The translations under genes were made by a program, and so were the position numbers. Of a stretch of 11,030 bases of DNA, positions 1-5,866 are shown piece by piece; within the stretch, counting starts at the first letter, position 1, and each line of letters opens with the position of its first letter. The stretch is taken from contig JAIRXV010000093.1 in assembly GCA_031268115.1 (NCBI GenBank), forward strand, positions 1 through 11,030. The letters run 5' to 3'. The DNA is from Bifidobacteriaceae bacterium (GTDB taxonomy: Bacteria; Actinomycetota; Actinomycetes; Actinomycetales; WQXJ01). The notes beneath the pieces were generated by a model. That model worked only from the letters and a program-made list of their open reading frames with translations. It did not search any database and had not been told where the DNA came from.

Positions 1-152
1 GGGCCGGCAAACTCGTCGAAATCGGACCAGCCGAACAGATCTTGCGTTCCCCGAGTGCGGTGTACACCAAGGAACTGATCGCGGCGGTCCCGCTGCCGGA
101 CCCACGCGAACAGGCTGTCATGCGGTCCCGGCGCCGCGCGCTGCGGGCCTGA
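1..152 (+). CDS. Peptide ABC transporter ATP-binding protein, C-terminal end (DppF/OppF type, partial)
   Basis: Only the last 49 codons are present, read from base 3 to a TGA at 150-152; the 5' part lies outside the window. The visible residues match the C-terminal end of DppF/OppF ATPases: a GKLVEIGPAEQIL segment (the usual 'G.ivE.g....if..P' after the H-loop), then SPSAVYTKELIAAVPLPDP, the conserved 'P.h.YT..L..avP.pdP' element of the oligopeptide/dipeptide C-terminal extension, and a basic tail. The protein would energise uptake of di- or oligopeptides at the cytoplasmic face of the membrane. All ATP-binding motifs are off-window, so catalytic integrity cannot be judged. It is probably the last gene of an upstream transporter operon on the same strand as the two importers downstream. 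Family assignment is fairly secure; substrate is unknown. Confidence 0.8.
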   Translation, partial: AGKLVEIGPAEQILRSPSAVYTKELIAAVPLPDPREQAVMRSRRRALRA

Positions 153-227
153 GGGTGCGGCGGCGGGCCGGGGATTCGGGATCTATTCGGTAACGATCTG
201 TGTGCGATTCCGCTCAGGTCGCAGTGG

Positions 228-255
228 GGGCCGGCCCGTGTCGTGCCCGCGCGGG
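228..255. other. Two GC-rich palindromes between convergent genes
   Basis: The 160-bp gap between the end of the upstream ATPase gene and the stop of the minus-strand nucleotidyltransferase gene contains two perfect 10-bp palindromes, GGGCCGGCCC at 228-237 and CCCGCGCGGG at 246-255. They could act as weak bidirectional terminator structures between convergent genes, but they have no hairpin loop and no T-run, and short palindromes are common in GC-rich DNA. I see no gene in 153-312. Confidence 0.25.
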
Positions 256-312
256 TGAAGCTACTGCGCTGCGGGATATCGAGACGGTCCTTGCGGGGAC
301 GGGGATGCCGCT

Positions 313-969
313 TCAGACGCCATCGGAGTCAACCTCATCGGCCCACTGCACGAAGAAGCCGACGAGCGCCCGGTGGTCTGTGGGGCTAGTGAGTCCGAAG
401 GCGACGAATTCTCTGCTCTGGATGTTCTGGACCGCCCTGAACCGCCGCGCCAACATGGGCCGGTCAAAAGGCAGCGCCTCGCGCTGGTCGCCGAGCTCGA
501 GGATTTCGGATTTGGAGAACCTGCCCGATTCGGCCACGGAATAGATGTCGATATAGTCGCGGGGCTCTCCCCGGGACCACAGCGCGCCCACCTTGTTTCC
601 CACGGCGTCAGTGACATCAAGGACTGGGCCGACACTCGCCCGTGCGGGCGGCAGCGCACGAAAGTCGAGCCCAAGGCGGACACCGCTCTCCTCGCCGTGG
701 CGTGGACCGCGCACTGACAGGTCCACAAGAGTCGGAGCGGTGCGCCTGACCTCCACTGTCAGGCCGTGCGCCTCGTAAGCTCGGACAATATCCTCGGTGG
801 CGCGCCTGAACCCATCAGGGTTAGGCACATCGGTGAATAGGTCGATATCCATGGACAAGCGATTCCCGATGCCGTTTGCGCTAAGCGCGTACCCACCGGC
901 CAGCACAAACCCATATCTCTCAATTGCGGCAAGCCCGACACGCGCCAACGTCTCGTGAAACTGTCTCAT
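313..969 (-). CDS. AbiEii/AbiGii-family nucleotidyltransferase (toxin-like), no partner found
   Basis: A 218-residue protein of the AbiEii/AbiGii nucleotidyltransferase-toxin family. What is seen: LAGGYALS at residues 23-30, followed by RLSMDIDLFTD at 37-47, which is the Gly-Gly and Ser-x-Asp-x-Asp metal-binding signature (D41, D43); LDF with a third acidic residue at D102; and DAVGNKVGALWSRGEPRDYIDIY at about 121-143, the K...R..RD..D motif of the family. All expected catalytic-type positions look intact. Characterised AbiEii toxins transfer nucleotides to RNA targets such as tRNA and are held in check by AbiEi, encoded just upstream. This protein is shorter than the roughly 280-300 residues of classical AbiEii. 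I chose the ATG at 967-969 because AGGA lies 6 bases upstream and homology begins there; the frame stays open further upstream through repeat sequence that looks non-coding. No AbiEi-like gene is recognisable upstream. Toxicity is inferred, not shown. Confidence 0.8.
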   Translation of the reverse strand: MRQFHETLARVGLAAIERYGFVLAGGYALSANGIGNRLSMDIDLFTDVPNPDGFRRATEDIVRAYEAHGLTVEVRRTAPTLVDLSVRGPRHGEESGVRLGLDFRALPPARASVGPVLDVTDAVGNKVGALWSRGEPRDYIDIYSVAESGRFSKSEILELGDQREALPFDRPMLARRFRAVQNIQSREFVAFGLTSPTDHRALVGFFVQWADEVDSDGV

Positions 970-1019
970 GCGGTGTCCTGGGCTGAAAGCCGTCCAGCGG
1001 GCACACAACAGCCACCAGC

Positions 1020-1055
1020 CCCGCAAGAAGCGCCGCAAACGCGCGGGCCGGCGCG
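1020..1055. repeat. 36-bp direct repeat, copy 1
   Basis: This copy is identical over 36 bases to 1091-1126 (period 71, intervening 35 bp). The repeat is about 80 percent GC, has no T on the plus strand, and contains an inverted pair GCGCCG/CGGCGC. On the plus strand it can encode the basic peptide RKKRRKRAGRR. In the frame of the IS30 fragment this copy encodes that basic peptide; the second copy does so in another frame. Confidence 0.9.
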
Positions 1056-1090
1056 CCGGTTCGACTACATCGTCATCGACTGCCCGCCGA
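1056..1090 (+). other. 35-bp inter-repeat segment encoding a ParA-like Walker B peptide
   Basis: Between the two 36-bp repeats, the plus strand encodes RFDYIVIDCPP followed by T from the junction. This closely resembles the Walker B region of ParA/Soj/MinD-class partition ATPases (consensus DYIIIDCPPs). No other part of a ParA protein is recognisable on either side, so it is at most an 11-12 codon fragment. It could be a captured scrap of a plasmid or chromosomal parA gene, or a coincidence. Confidence 0.45.
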
Positions 1091-1126
1091 CCCGCAAGAA
1101 GCGCCGCAAACGCGCGGGCCGGCGCG
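1091..1126. repeat. 36-bp direct repeat, copy 2
   Basis: This is the second perfect copy of the repeat at 1020-1055. It directly precedes the IS30-family transposase fragment. Basic stretches of this kind are common just before the 'RVSI..RP' element of IS30-family transposases, so the repeat is probably a duplicated piece of that gene, with one frame change between the repeat and the recognisable transposase frame. Confidence 0.85.
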
Positions 1127-1480
1127 TCCACTCCTTTCAAGATCGACCGCAGAGTCTCGATCCGCCACCGGCCCGAAGGATGCGATAACAGGACCGAGTT
1201 CGGGCACTGGGAAGGCGACTCGGTGATCGGCGCCAGGGGCGGCGCCGCGCTACACACCGAAGCCGAACGAACCACCCGCTACTTCGCCGTCCGCAAAGTC
1301 GAGGCAGTCACCTGCGACGAAACCGTCAAAGCCCAACTCGCGGTCTTCGGGCCCCTACCCGAAGCTGGCCGCCTCTCGACCACCATGGACAACGGGACCG
1401 AATTCCACCACCACTACCAGGTCGCCGACCAACTCGCCAAGCTCTCCCGCCAGCCGGACCCGACCCACCTGGCCGCCTAG
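1091..1480 (+). pseudogene. IS30-family transposase remnant (truncated, frameshifted)
   Basis: The frame ending at the TAG at 1478-1480 encodes an IS30-family DDE transposase core: RRVSIRHRPEG, then FGHWEGDSVIGARGG with the first catalytic Asp at 1217-1219, a TEAERTTRYFAVRKVEA segment, and STTMDNGTEFHHH with the second catalytic Asp at 1388-1390. Homology ends at about 1440. The part expected next, with the 'YFADPYSSWQRGTNEN' element and the catalytic Glu, is absent. The N-terminal helix-turn-helix region is also absent, and the basic RKKRRKRAGRR stretch at 1091-1126 is in a different frame from the core. The element therefore cannot be active by itself. No terminal inverted repeats or target duplication were identified, so insertion boundaries are unknown. 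It marks past transposition next to the AbiEii-like gene. Confidence 0.8.
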
Positions 1481-1896
1481 AAGCCCTGACCAGACACATC
1501 CGCGTCCCGGTCCCCAAGCGGCGGACCGAACTCGGCCAACTCCCGGATGTCCGCCTCGATCTCCGCTTGGTGGGCATCCAAACCCGGATCGGAACTGTCA
1601 TACCCCAGCGCGTCCAACAGCCGACCCCAATCACGCTCCCCAGGCGGAACAGCCCCGATCAAAGCAGTCATCCAGTAATCAAGCGTGGCCCTCAAACACG
1701 CCATCAGCCACAACTCCCGGTGCCGACCATCCACCCGTGTCTGCCAATCACGGGCAAACCCCACAGCCGCCCCATCAACAGCCGCAAACGTCTCCGGCCC
1801 TATCTCAGTTCCACTCACCCAACCAGCATCCCGCCCACCCCCAACCAGCCAACAGCACCCCCACACACAAACCGCTACCGCCACCCCAGACCACAA
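1477..1896 (-). CDS. Hypothetical protein, start uncertain
   Basis: I do not recognise this family. The reading frame codes for up to 139 residues. The last roughly 110 look like a genuine soluble, mostly helical protein: FARDWQTRVDGRHRELWLM, a hydrophobic helix around DYWMTALIGAV, then GERDWGRLLDALGYD and an acidic HQAEIEADIRELAEFG tail. The first 26 residues are odd (Trp, Cys and Gly rich) and come from DNA with extreme strand skew, so translation may really begin at the GTG at 1816-1818, giving 113 residues, or the gene may be a 3' fragment. The TTG at 1894-1896 has only a weak GAGAAG upstream. Its stop shares a palindromic CTAG with the stop of the convergent IS30 remnant. It does not resemble AbiEi. 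Confidence 0.4.
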   Translation of the reverse strand: MWSGVAVAVCVWGCCWLVGGGRDAGWVSGTEIGPETFAAVDGAAVGFARDWQTRVDGRHRELWLMACLRATLDYWMTALIGAVPPGERDWGRLLDALGYDSSDPGLDAHQAEIEADIRELAEFGPPLGDRDADVSGQGF

Positions 1897-1945
1897 CCCG
1901 TTGCACTTCTCTAGAAAACGGGCAGGTGGGGAGCGGTGGCGATGC

Positions 1946-1954
1946 TGGTAAACT
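1946..1954 (+). promoter_or_regulatory. Candidate extended -10 promoter for the first peptide-importer operon
   Basis: TGGTAAACT gives a TG-extended -10 element (TG at 1946-1947, TAAACT at 1949-1954, four of six consensus bases). No good -35 is seen at the right spacing, which is common in actinobacteria. Transcription would start near 1961, leaving a leader of about 150 bases before the binding-protein start. This is the best promoter candidate in the 215-bp gap upstream of the operon. Confidence 0.35.
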
Positions 1955-1968
1955 CCACCGCGTGTCTG

Positions 1969-1983
1969 CGCCGATATTCGGCG
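1969..1983. promoter_or_regulatory. Inverted repeat just downstream of the candidate promoter (possible operator)
   Basis: CGCCGATATTCGGCG has 6-bp perfect arms around a TAT centre. It lies about 8-22 bases past the predicted transcription start, where a repressor could block transcription. The binding protein is unknown and no regulator gene is present in the window. It could instead be a small leader hairpin. Confidence 0.3.
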
Positions 1984-2101
1984 TGGTCAATGGTGAGGTA
2001 TCCCGACGCGCGTACTTCAAGATCCGGCACTTCGCGCTCTGGGACGTTGGCGAAAGCACCACCGGCCCGGATGCTCACTGCCGCTCCAACTATCGCATCC
2101 C

Positions 2102-2107
2102 AGGAGG
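2102..2107 (+). promoter_or_regulatory. Ribosome binding site that fixes the TTG start of the first binding protein
   Basis: AGGAGG followed by a 4-base gap leads to the TTG at 2112. The second binding-protein gene has the identical AGGAGG with the same 4-base spacing (7935-7940, ATG at 7945), which supports the TTG as the real start. Confidence 0.75.
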
Positions 2108-2111
2108 ACCA

Positions 2112-3824
2112 TTGAATATCAGACGGATTAGCCCATTCGCAGCACTTCTCGCGGCTGGCGCCCTAGCTCTGGCGGGCTGCCAGGGCAGTGACGGTGGCTC
2201 CGAACAATCCACCGAATCCGGTACCCAGTCCGGAGCCGCGGAAGAGCCCGCGCCAAGCGGCGGCGTGGTGATCGCCAACATCACTGAACCGCAGAACCCT
2301 CTCATTCCGACCACCACGAACGAAGTCCAGGGCGGCAAGCTGGTCGATCTGCTCTTCGCGGGCCTCGTCTACTACGACGCCGACGGCGCAGCGATCAACG
2401 AAGTGGCCGAGTCGATCGACACTGAGGACGCCCAGACCTACACCATCACTCTCCAAGAGGGATGGACCTTCTCGGACGGCTCGCCCGTGACGGCCCAATG
2501 CTTCACCGACGCGTGGAGCTATGGAGCCAACGCCAACAACGCCCAGCTCAACTCCTACTTCTTCGAGTCCATCGTGGGGTATGACGAACTCCAAGAGGCC
2601 GTGGACACCGGCGAGGTGGATGAGGACGGCGAACCGATCCTCGATCCCGTGGCCGAACCCGACGCCAAACTGTCCGGGTTGACAGTTGTGGATGACACCC
2701 ATTTCACGGTCACCCTCAAGCAGCCCGAATCGGACTTCCCGCTGCGCGTCGGCTACAGCGCCTTCTATCCGCTGCCCCTGACCGCGTTCGACGACATCAA
2801 GGCCTTCGGTCAGAACCCGGTAGGAAACGGCCCCTACATGTTCTCCGGTCCAGATGCCTGGGTGCACGAAGTGTCGGTCGATCTGGTCCCGAACCCGGAC
2901 TACAAGGGCGGGCGCGTGCCCCAGAATGAAGGCGTCCTGTTCAAGATGTACGACAGCCCCGATTCGGCCTGGGCGGATCTACTCTCGGGTCAGCTCGACA
3001 TCACCGACTTGGTCCCCGATCAGTATCTGACCACGTTTGAGGCCGATCTGGGCGATCGCGCCGTCAACCAACCCGCCGCGATCTTCCAGTCCTTCACCAT
3101 TCCCGAGCGGCTGGCGCACTTCGATGGCGAAGAGGGGAACCTGCGCCGCAAGGCGCTGTCTCACGCGATCAACCGCGAGGAGATCACCGATGTGATCTTC
3201 CAAGGGACCCGCACCCCGGCCAGCGATTTCACCTCCCCGGTCATCGACGGCTGGTCTGACACCCTGGAGGGTGCTGACGTGCTGGCCTACGACGAGGCAC
3301 TCGCGAAGGATCTGTGGGCACAGGCGGACGCCATCTCGCCGTGGGATGGCACGTTCAAGATCGCGTACAACTCCGATGGGCCGCACCAGTCGTGGGTTGA
3401 CGCCGTGTGCAACTCGATCAAGAACACGCTGGGCATCGAGGCCGAAGGCGATCCGTATCCGAGCTTCGGGGAAATGCGCACCGCCATCACGGACCGTGTC
3501 ATCGAGACCGCGTTCCGGTCCGGTTGGCAGGCGGACTATCCGTCGCTGTTCAACTTCCTTGGGCCGCTGTACGGGACAGGCGCCGGATCGAACGATGGCG
3601 ATTACTCGAGCGCCGAGGTAGACGATCTGCTGTCGCAGGGACTCAACGAGTCGAACGTGGACGCTGCTGTCGCCGCGTGGCAGCAGGTCCAGGCCGTCCT
3701 GCTTGAGGACCTTCCCGCCATCCCGCTGTGGTATCAAAACGGACTCGGCGCGACCTCTGAGGCCGTCGGCGTGGTGCCCTACGGGTGGAATAGCGTCCCG
3801 CTGTACTACCTCGCCAGCAAGTAG
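2112..3824 (+). CDS. Peptide ABC transporter substrate-binding lipoprotein (SBP family 5)
   Basis: A 570-residue extracytoplasmic solute-binding protein of family 5 (DppA/OppA type). It captures di- or oligopeptides outside the membrane and delivers them to the permeases encoded next. The start is a TTG preceded by AGGAGG; from there a typical lipoprotein signal follows, with NIRR, a hydrophobic core, and the lipobox LAGC with the lipidated Cys at residue 23. A Gly/Ser/Glu-rich linker to about residue 50 tethers the binding domain. Family hallmarks include LLFAGLVYYDADG (about 80-92), GWTFSDGSPVTA (117-128) and a closing PAIPLWYQNG region near the C terminus. Cys130 and Cys433 are extra cysteines that could pair. 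The frame is open far upstream, including a GTG at 1962, but that extension would bury the signal peptide. Substrate range cannot be read from sequence. Confidence 0.93.
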   Translation: MNIRRISPFAALLAAGALALAGCQGSDGGSEQSTESGTQSGAAEEPAPSGGVVIANITEPQNPLIPTTTNEVQGGKLVDLLFAGLVYYDADGAAINEVAESIDTEDAQTYTITLQEGWTFSDGSPVTAQCFTDAWSYGANANNAQLNSYFFESIVGYDELQEAVDTGEVDEDGEPILDPVAEPDAKLSGLTVVDDTHFTVTLKQPESDFPLRVGYSAFYPLPLTAFDDIKAFGQNPVGNGPYMFSGPDAWVHEVSVDLVPNPDYKGGRVPQNEGVLFKMYDSPDSAWADLLSGQLDITDLVPDQYLTTFEADLGDRAVNQPAAIFQSFTIPERLAHFDGEEGNLRRKALSHAINREEITDVIFQGTRTPASDFTSPVIDGWSDTLEGADVLAYDEALAKDLWAQADAISPWDGTFKIAYNSDGPHQSWVDAVCNSIKNTLGIEAEGDPYPSFGEMRTAITDRVIETAFRSGWQADYPSLFNFLGPLYGTGAGSNDGDYSSAEVDDLLSQGLNESNVDAAVAAWQQVQAVLLEDLPAIPLWYQNGLGATSEAVGVVPYGWNSVPLYYLASK

Positions 3825-3851
3825 CGCTGGTCCTAGGCCGCCGCGAGCGGC

Positions 3852-3899
3852 ATACAATACCTGCGGCGCGGGGGAAACCCCCGCGCCGCAGGTCTGTAT
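3852..3899 (+). terminator. Very strong hairpin between binding-protein and permease genes (attenuator or mRNA stabiliser)
   Basis: Bases 3859-3874 and 3878-3893 form a perfect 16-bp stem around an AAA loop, GC-rich throughout. Beyond a small internal bulge, ATACA at 3852-3856 pairs with TGTAT at 3895-3899. A T-rich run (TTCTTTT) follows only 7 bases later at 3907-3913, so it is not a classic terminator with an adjacent U-tract. It lies 27 bases after the binding-protein stop and 85 bases before the permease start. The position fits partial termination or 3'-end protection, giving more binding protein than membrane complex. Confidence 0.75.
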
Positions 3900-3984
3900 C
3901 TCGCAGTTCTTTTATCTCCACGGTGTCGCCCCCGCCCGAGCGCTTTCGACGGCACCCGTTGATCGACCGGGAAGGGTTTCGCTC

Positions 3985-4911
3985 ATGGGTTGGTACGTGG
4001 GCCGAAGACTTCTGCAGGCGATCCCCGTCTTCCTTGGGGCCACGTTCCTGCTCTACCTCATGGTGTTCCTGATGCCGGGCGATCCCGTCGCGGGTCTGTG
4101 CGGCGACCGCGGCTGTGCGCCTGCGGTCGCATCGGCCCTCCGCTCGCAGTACCACCTCGACCAACCGTTCCTCGTGCAGTACCTCCTCTACGTGAAAGGG
4201 CTGCTGACCGGCGATTTCGGCACCGCCTATTCGGGGCGGGCCATCAGCGAAGTCATCGCTACCGCCTACCCCGTGACGGTCAAGCTGGCGCTGCTCGCGC
4301 TCGCCATTGAGGCCGTCTTCGGCATTGTGGCCGGCCTGATCGCCGGTCTTAGGCGCGGCGGAGTCTTCGATGGCACGGTCCTCGTGGTGTCCCTGCTCGT
4401 CATCGCCGTCCCCACCTTTGTGATGGGGTTCGTGGCCCAGTTCGTGATCGGCGTCAAGCTCGCCTGGTTGCCGACCACGGTGGGGGGAAACCAGACGTTC
4501 ACCGCCCTCCTGATGCCTGCGTTCGTGCTCGCCGGCGTCTCACTGGCCTACGTTCTGCGTTTGACCAGAACAGCGGTCGCGGAGAATGCGAGCGCCGACT
4601 ATGTGCGCACCGCGACCGCGAAGGGGTTGACCAGGCGTCGGGTGGTTGTGGTCCACATCCTGCGCAACTCATTGATCCCCGTGATCACCTTCATCGGCGC
4701 CGATCTCGGCGTGCTGATGGGCGGAGCGATCGTCACCGAGGGGATCTTCGCCGTCCCCGGCGTCGGCAACACGCTCTATCAGGCGATCCTCAAAGGCGAG
4801 GGACCTACCGTGGTCTCTTTGGTCACCATCCTGGTGATCGTCTTCATCATCACGAATCTGCTGGTGGACGTGCTGTACGCCCTACTCGACCCGAGGATCC
4901 GCTATGTCTGA
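3985..4911 (+). CDS. Peptide ABC transporter permease, DppB type
   Basis: A 308-residue inner-membrane permease, one half of the translocation channel for the peptide importer. It has the DppB layout: first membrane helix at about residues 9-30 ending in the conserved FLMPGDP, an extracytoplasmic loop with LRSQYHLDQPFLVQY, LLTGDFGTAYSG, then helices at roughly 95-120, 128-155, 173-195, 232-252 and 276-300. The ATPase-coupling EAA loop is ADYVRTATAKGLTRRRVVV followed by HILRNSLIPV (about 204-232), and TEGIFAVPGVG lies at 251-261. Length is normal for the family. The ATG was chosen over longer in-frame starts because GGGAAGGG lies 8 bases upstream and homology begins there. Two cysteines (39 and 44) sit in the first outer loop. 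The 3' end overlaps the next gene by 8 bases. Confidence 0.93.
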   Translation: MGWYVGRRLLQAIPVFLGATFLLYLMVFLMPGDPVAGLCGDRGCAPAVASALRSQYHLDQPFLVQYLLYVKGLLTGDFGTAYSGRAISEVIATAYPVTVKLALLALAIEAVFGIVAGLIAGLRRGGVFDGTVLVVSLLVIAVPTFVMGFVAQFVIGVKLAWLPTTVGGNQTFTALLMPAFVLAGVSLAYVLRLTRTAVAENASADYVRTATAKGLTRRRVVVVHILRNSLIPVITFIGADLGVLMGGAIVTEGIFAVPGVGNTLYQAILKGEGPTVVSLVTILVIVFIITNLLVDVLYALLDPRIRYV

Positions 4912-5866
4912 GGCCGCCGGGCGCCAGCCCCACTTTGTTGCCCCGTTGGACCAGACCCCCCTCGAAGCGGTCGATCGCCTCGACGAGGCCGCCCCGCCCA
5001 CCTCCCTGTGGGCCGAGGCCTGGCATAAGCTGCGCCGGCAGCCGCTGTTCATCGTCTCGGCCATCCTGGTGGTGTTCATCGCCGTGGTGGTCGCGTTTCC
5101 CCAGTGGTTCTCCTCCATCAGCCCGATGGTCCAGGACGGCGAAAACTGTCGGCTCGCCAACTCCCTCGCCGGTCCGACCTCAGGACATATCTTCGGCTAC
5201 GACAAGCAGGGCTGTGACGTCTTCGCCCAGGTTGTCTATGGCGCTCGGCCGTCCTTCCTGGTGGGCGTACTGACGGTCGCCTTCACACTCATCGTCGGCG
5301 GTGCCCTCGGGGCGATCGCCGGCTACTACGGGCGTTGGCTTGACGCGCTCGTTTCCCGGGTTTCGGAGATCTTCTACGCCGTGCCGCTGGTGCTGGCCGC
5401 CATCGTCCTCCTGTCAGGCTTCAGGGCCCAGGGAGGTGTGGGGGTGTTCGGGGTGGTCCTGGTGCTGGGAGCTTTCGGTTGGCCGCAGATGGCGAGGATC
5501 ACTCGCGGGGCGGTTCTTGCGGTGCGCAGCGCCGATTTCGTGACCGCTGCCACGGCCTTGGGTGTCTCACGCGGACGCATCCTCATCCGGCACGTGCTAC
5601 CCAACGCGGCCGCGGCGATGATCGTCACCGCGACCGTATCGCTCGGCACCTACATCGTCGCCGAGGCCACCCTCTCCTTCCTGGGAGTCGGGTTGCCCCG
5701 CACCCTGCACTCGTGGGGCATGCAGATCGGCGATGCCAAGAACTGGTTGGCTCAAGCCCCTGAAGTGCTGTTCTATCCCGCCGCGGCGCTCGCGGTCACC
5801 GTCTTGGCGTTCATCATGCTCGGCGATGCCGTACGAGATGCCCTCGATCCGAAGGTGCGTGGATGA
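4904..5866 (+). CDS. Peptide ABC transporter permease, DppC type
   Basis: A 320-residue permease that pairs with the DppB-type protein. It has the DppC pattern: a cytoplasmic N-terminal tail of about 40 residues, WHKLRRQP before the first helix (about 48-66), an outer loop with HIFGYDKQGCDVFAQVVYGARPSFLVG (93-121, cf. the family 'HP.GTD..GrDv.sr..yGar.Sl.vG'), the helices that follow, the EAA coupling loop ADFVTAATALGVSRGRIL and RHVLPN (210-234), and EATLSFLGVGLP (254-265). Cys82 and Cys104 lie in the outer loop and could form a disulfide. The ATG at 4904 overlaps the end of the preceding gene as ATGTCTGA, which implies coupled translation; the TGA overlaps the next start as ATGA. Confidence 0.93.
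   Translation: MSEAAGRQPHFVAPLDQTPLEAVDRLDEAAPPTSLWAEAWHKLRRQPLFIVSAILVVFIAVVVAFPQWFSSISPMVQDGENCRLANSLAGPTSGHIFGYDKQGCDVFAQVVYGARPSFLVGVLTVAFTLIVGGALGAIAGYYGRWLDALVSRVSEIFYAVPLVLAAIVLLSGFRAQGGVGVFGVVLVLGAFGWPQMARITRGAVLAVRSADFVTAATALGVSRGRILIRHVLPNAAAAMIVTATVSLGTYIVAEATLSFLGVGLPRTLHSWGMQIGDAKNWLAQAPEVLFYPAAALAVTVLAFIMLGDAVRDALDPKVRG

Noticed and set aside
1020..1126. A CRISPR array call for the two 36-bp repeats
   Set aside because: There are only two repeats and one spacer, no cas genes, no leader, and the repeat has a better explanation as duplicated IS30 transposase coding sequence. Kept as a finding only.
970..1275. Upstream extension of the AbiEii-like protein to 320 residues
   Set aside because: The extra residues derive from the repeats and the antisense of the IS30 fragment, and the family homology begins at the ATG at 967-969.
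1737..2111. N-terminal extension of the first binding protein back to 1737
   Set aside because: The upstream residues are Pro/Thr/His-rich and come from the skewed region; the protein has a signal peptide, lipobox and AGGAGG at the TTG start at 2112.
3852..3858. TACAAT as a promoter -10 for the permease genes
   Set aside because: It forms the outer stem of the large hairpin, has no matching -35, and would start transcription inside the stem.
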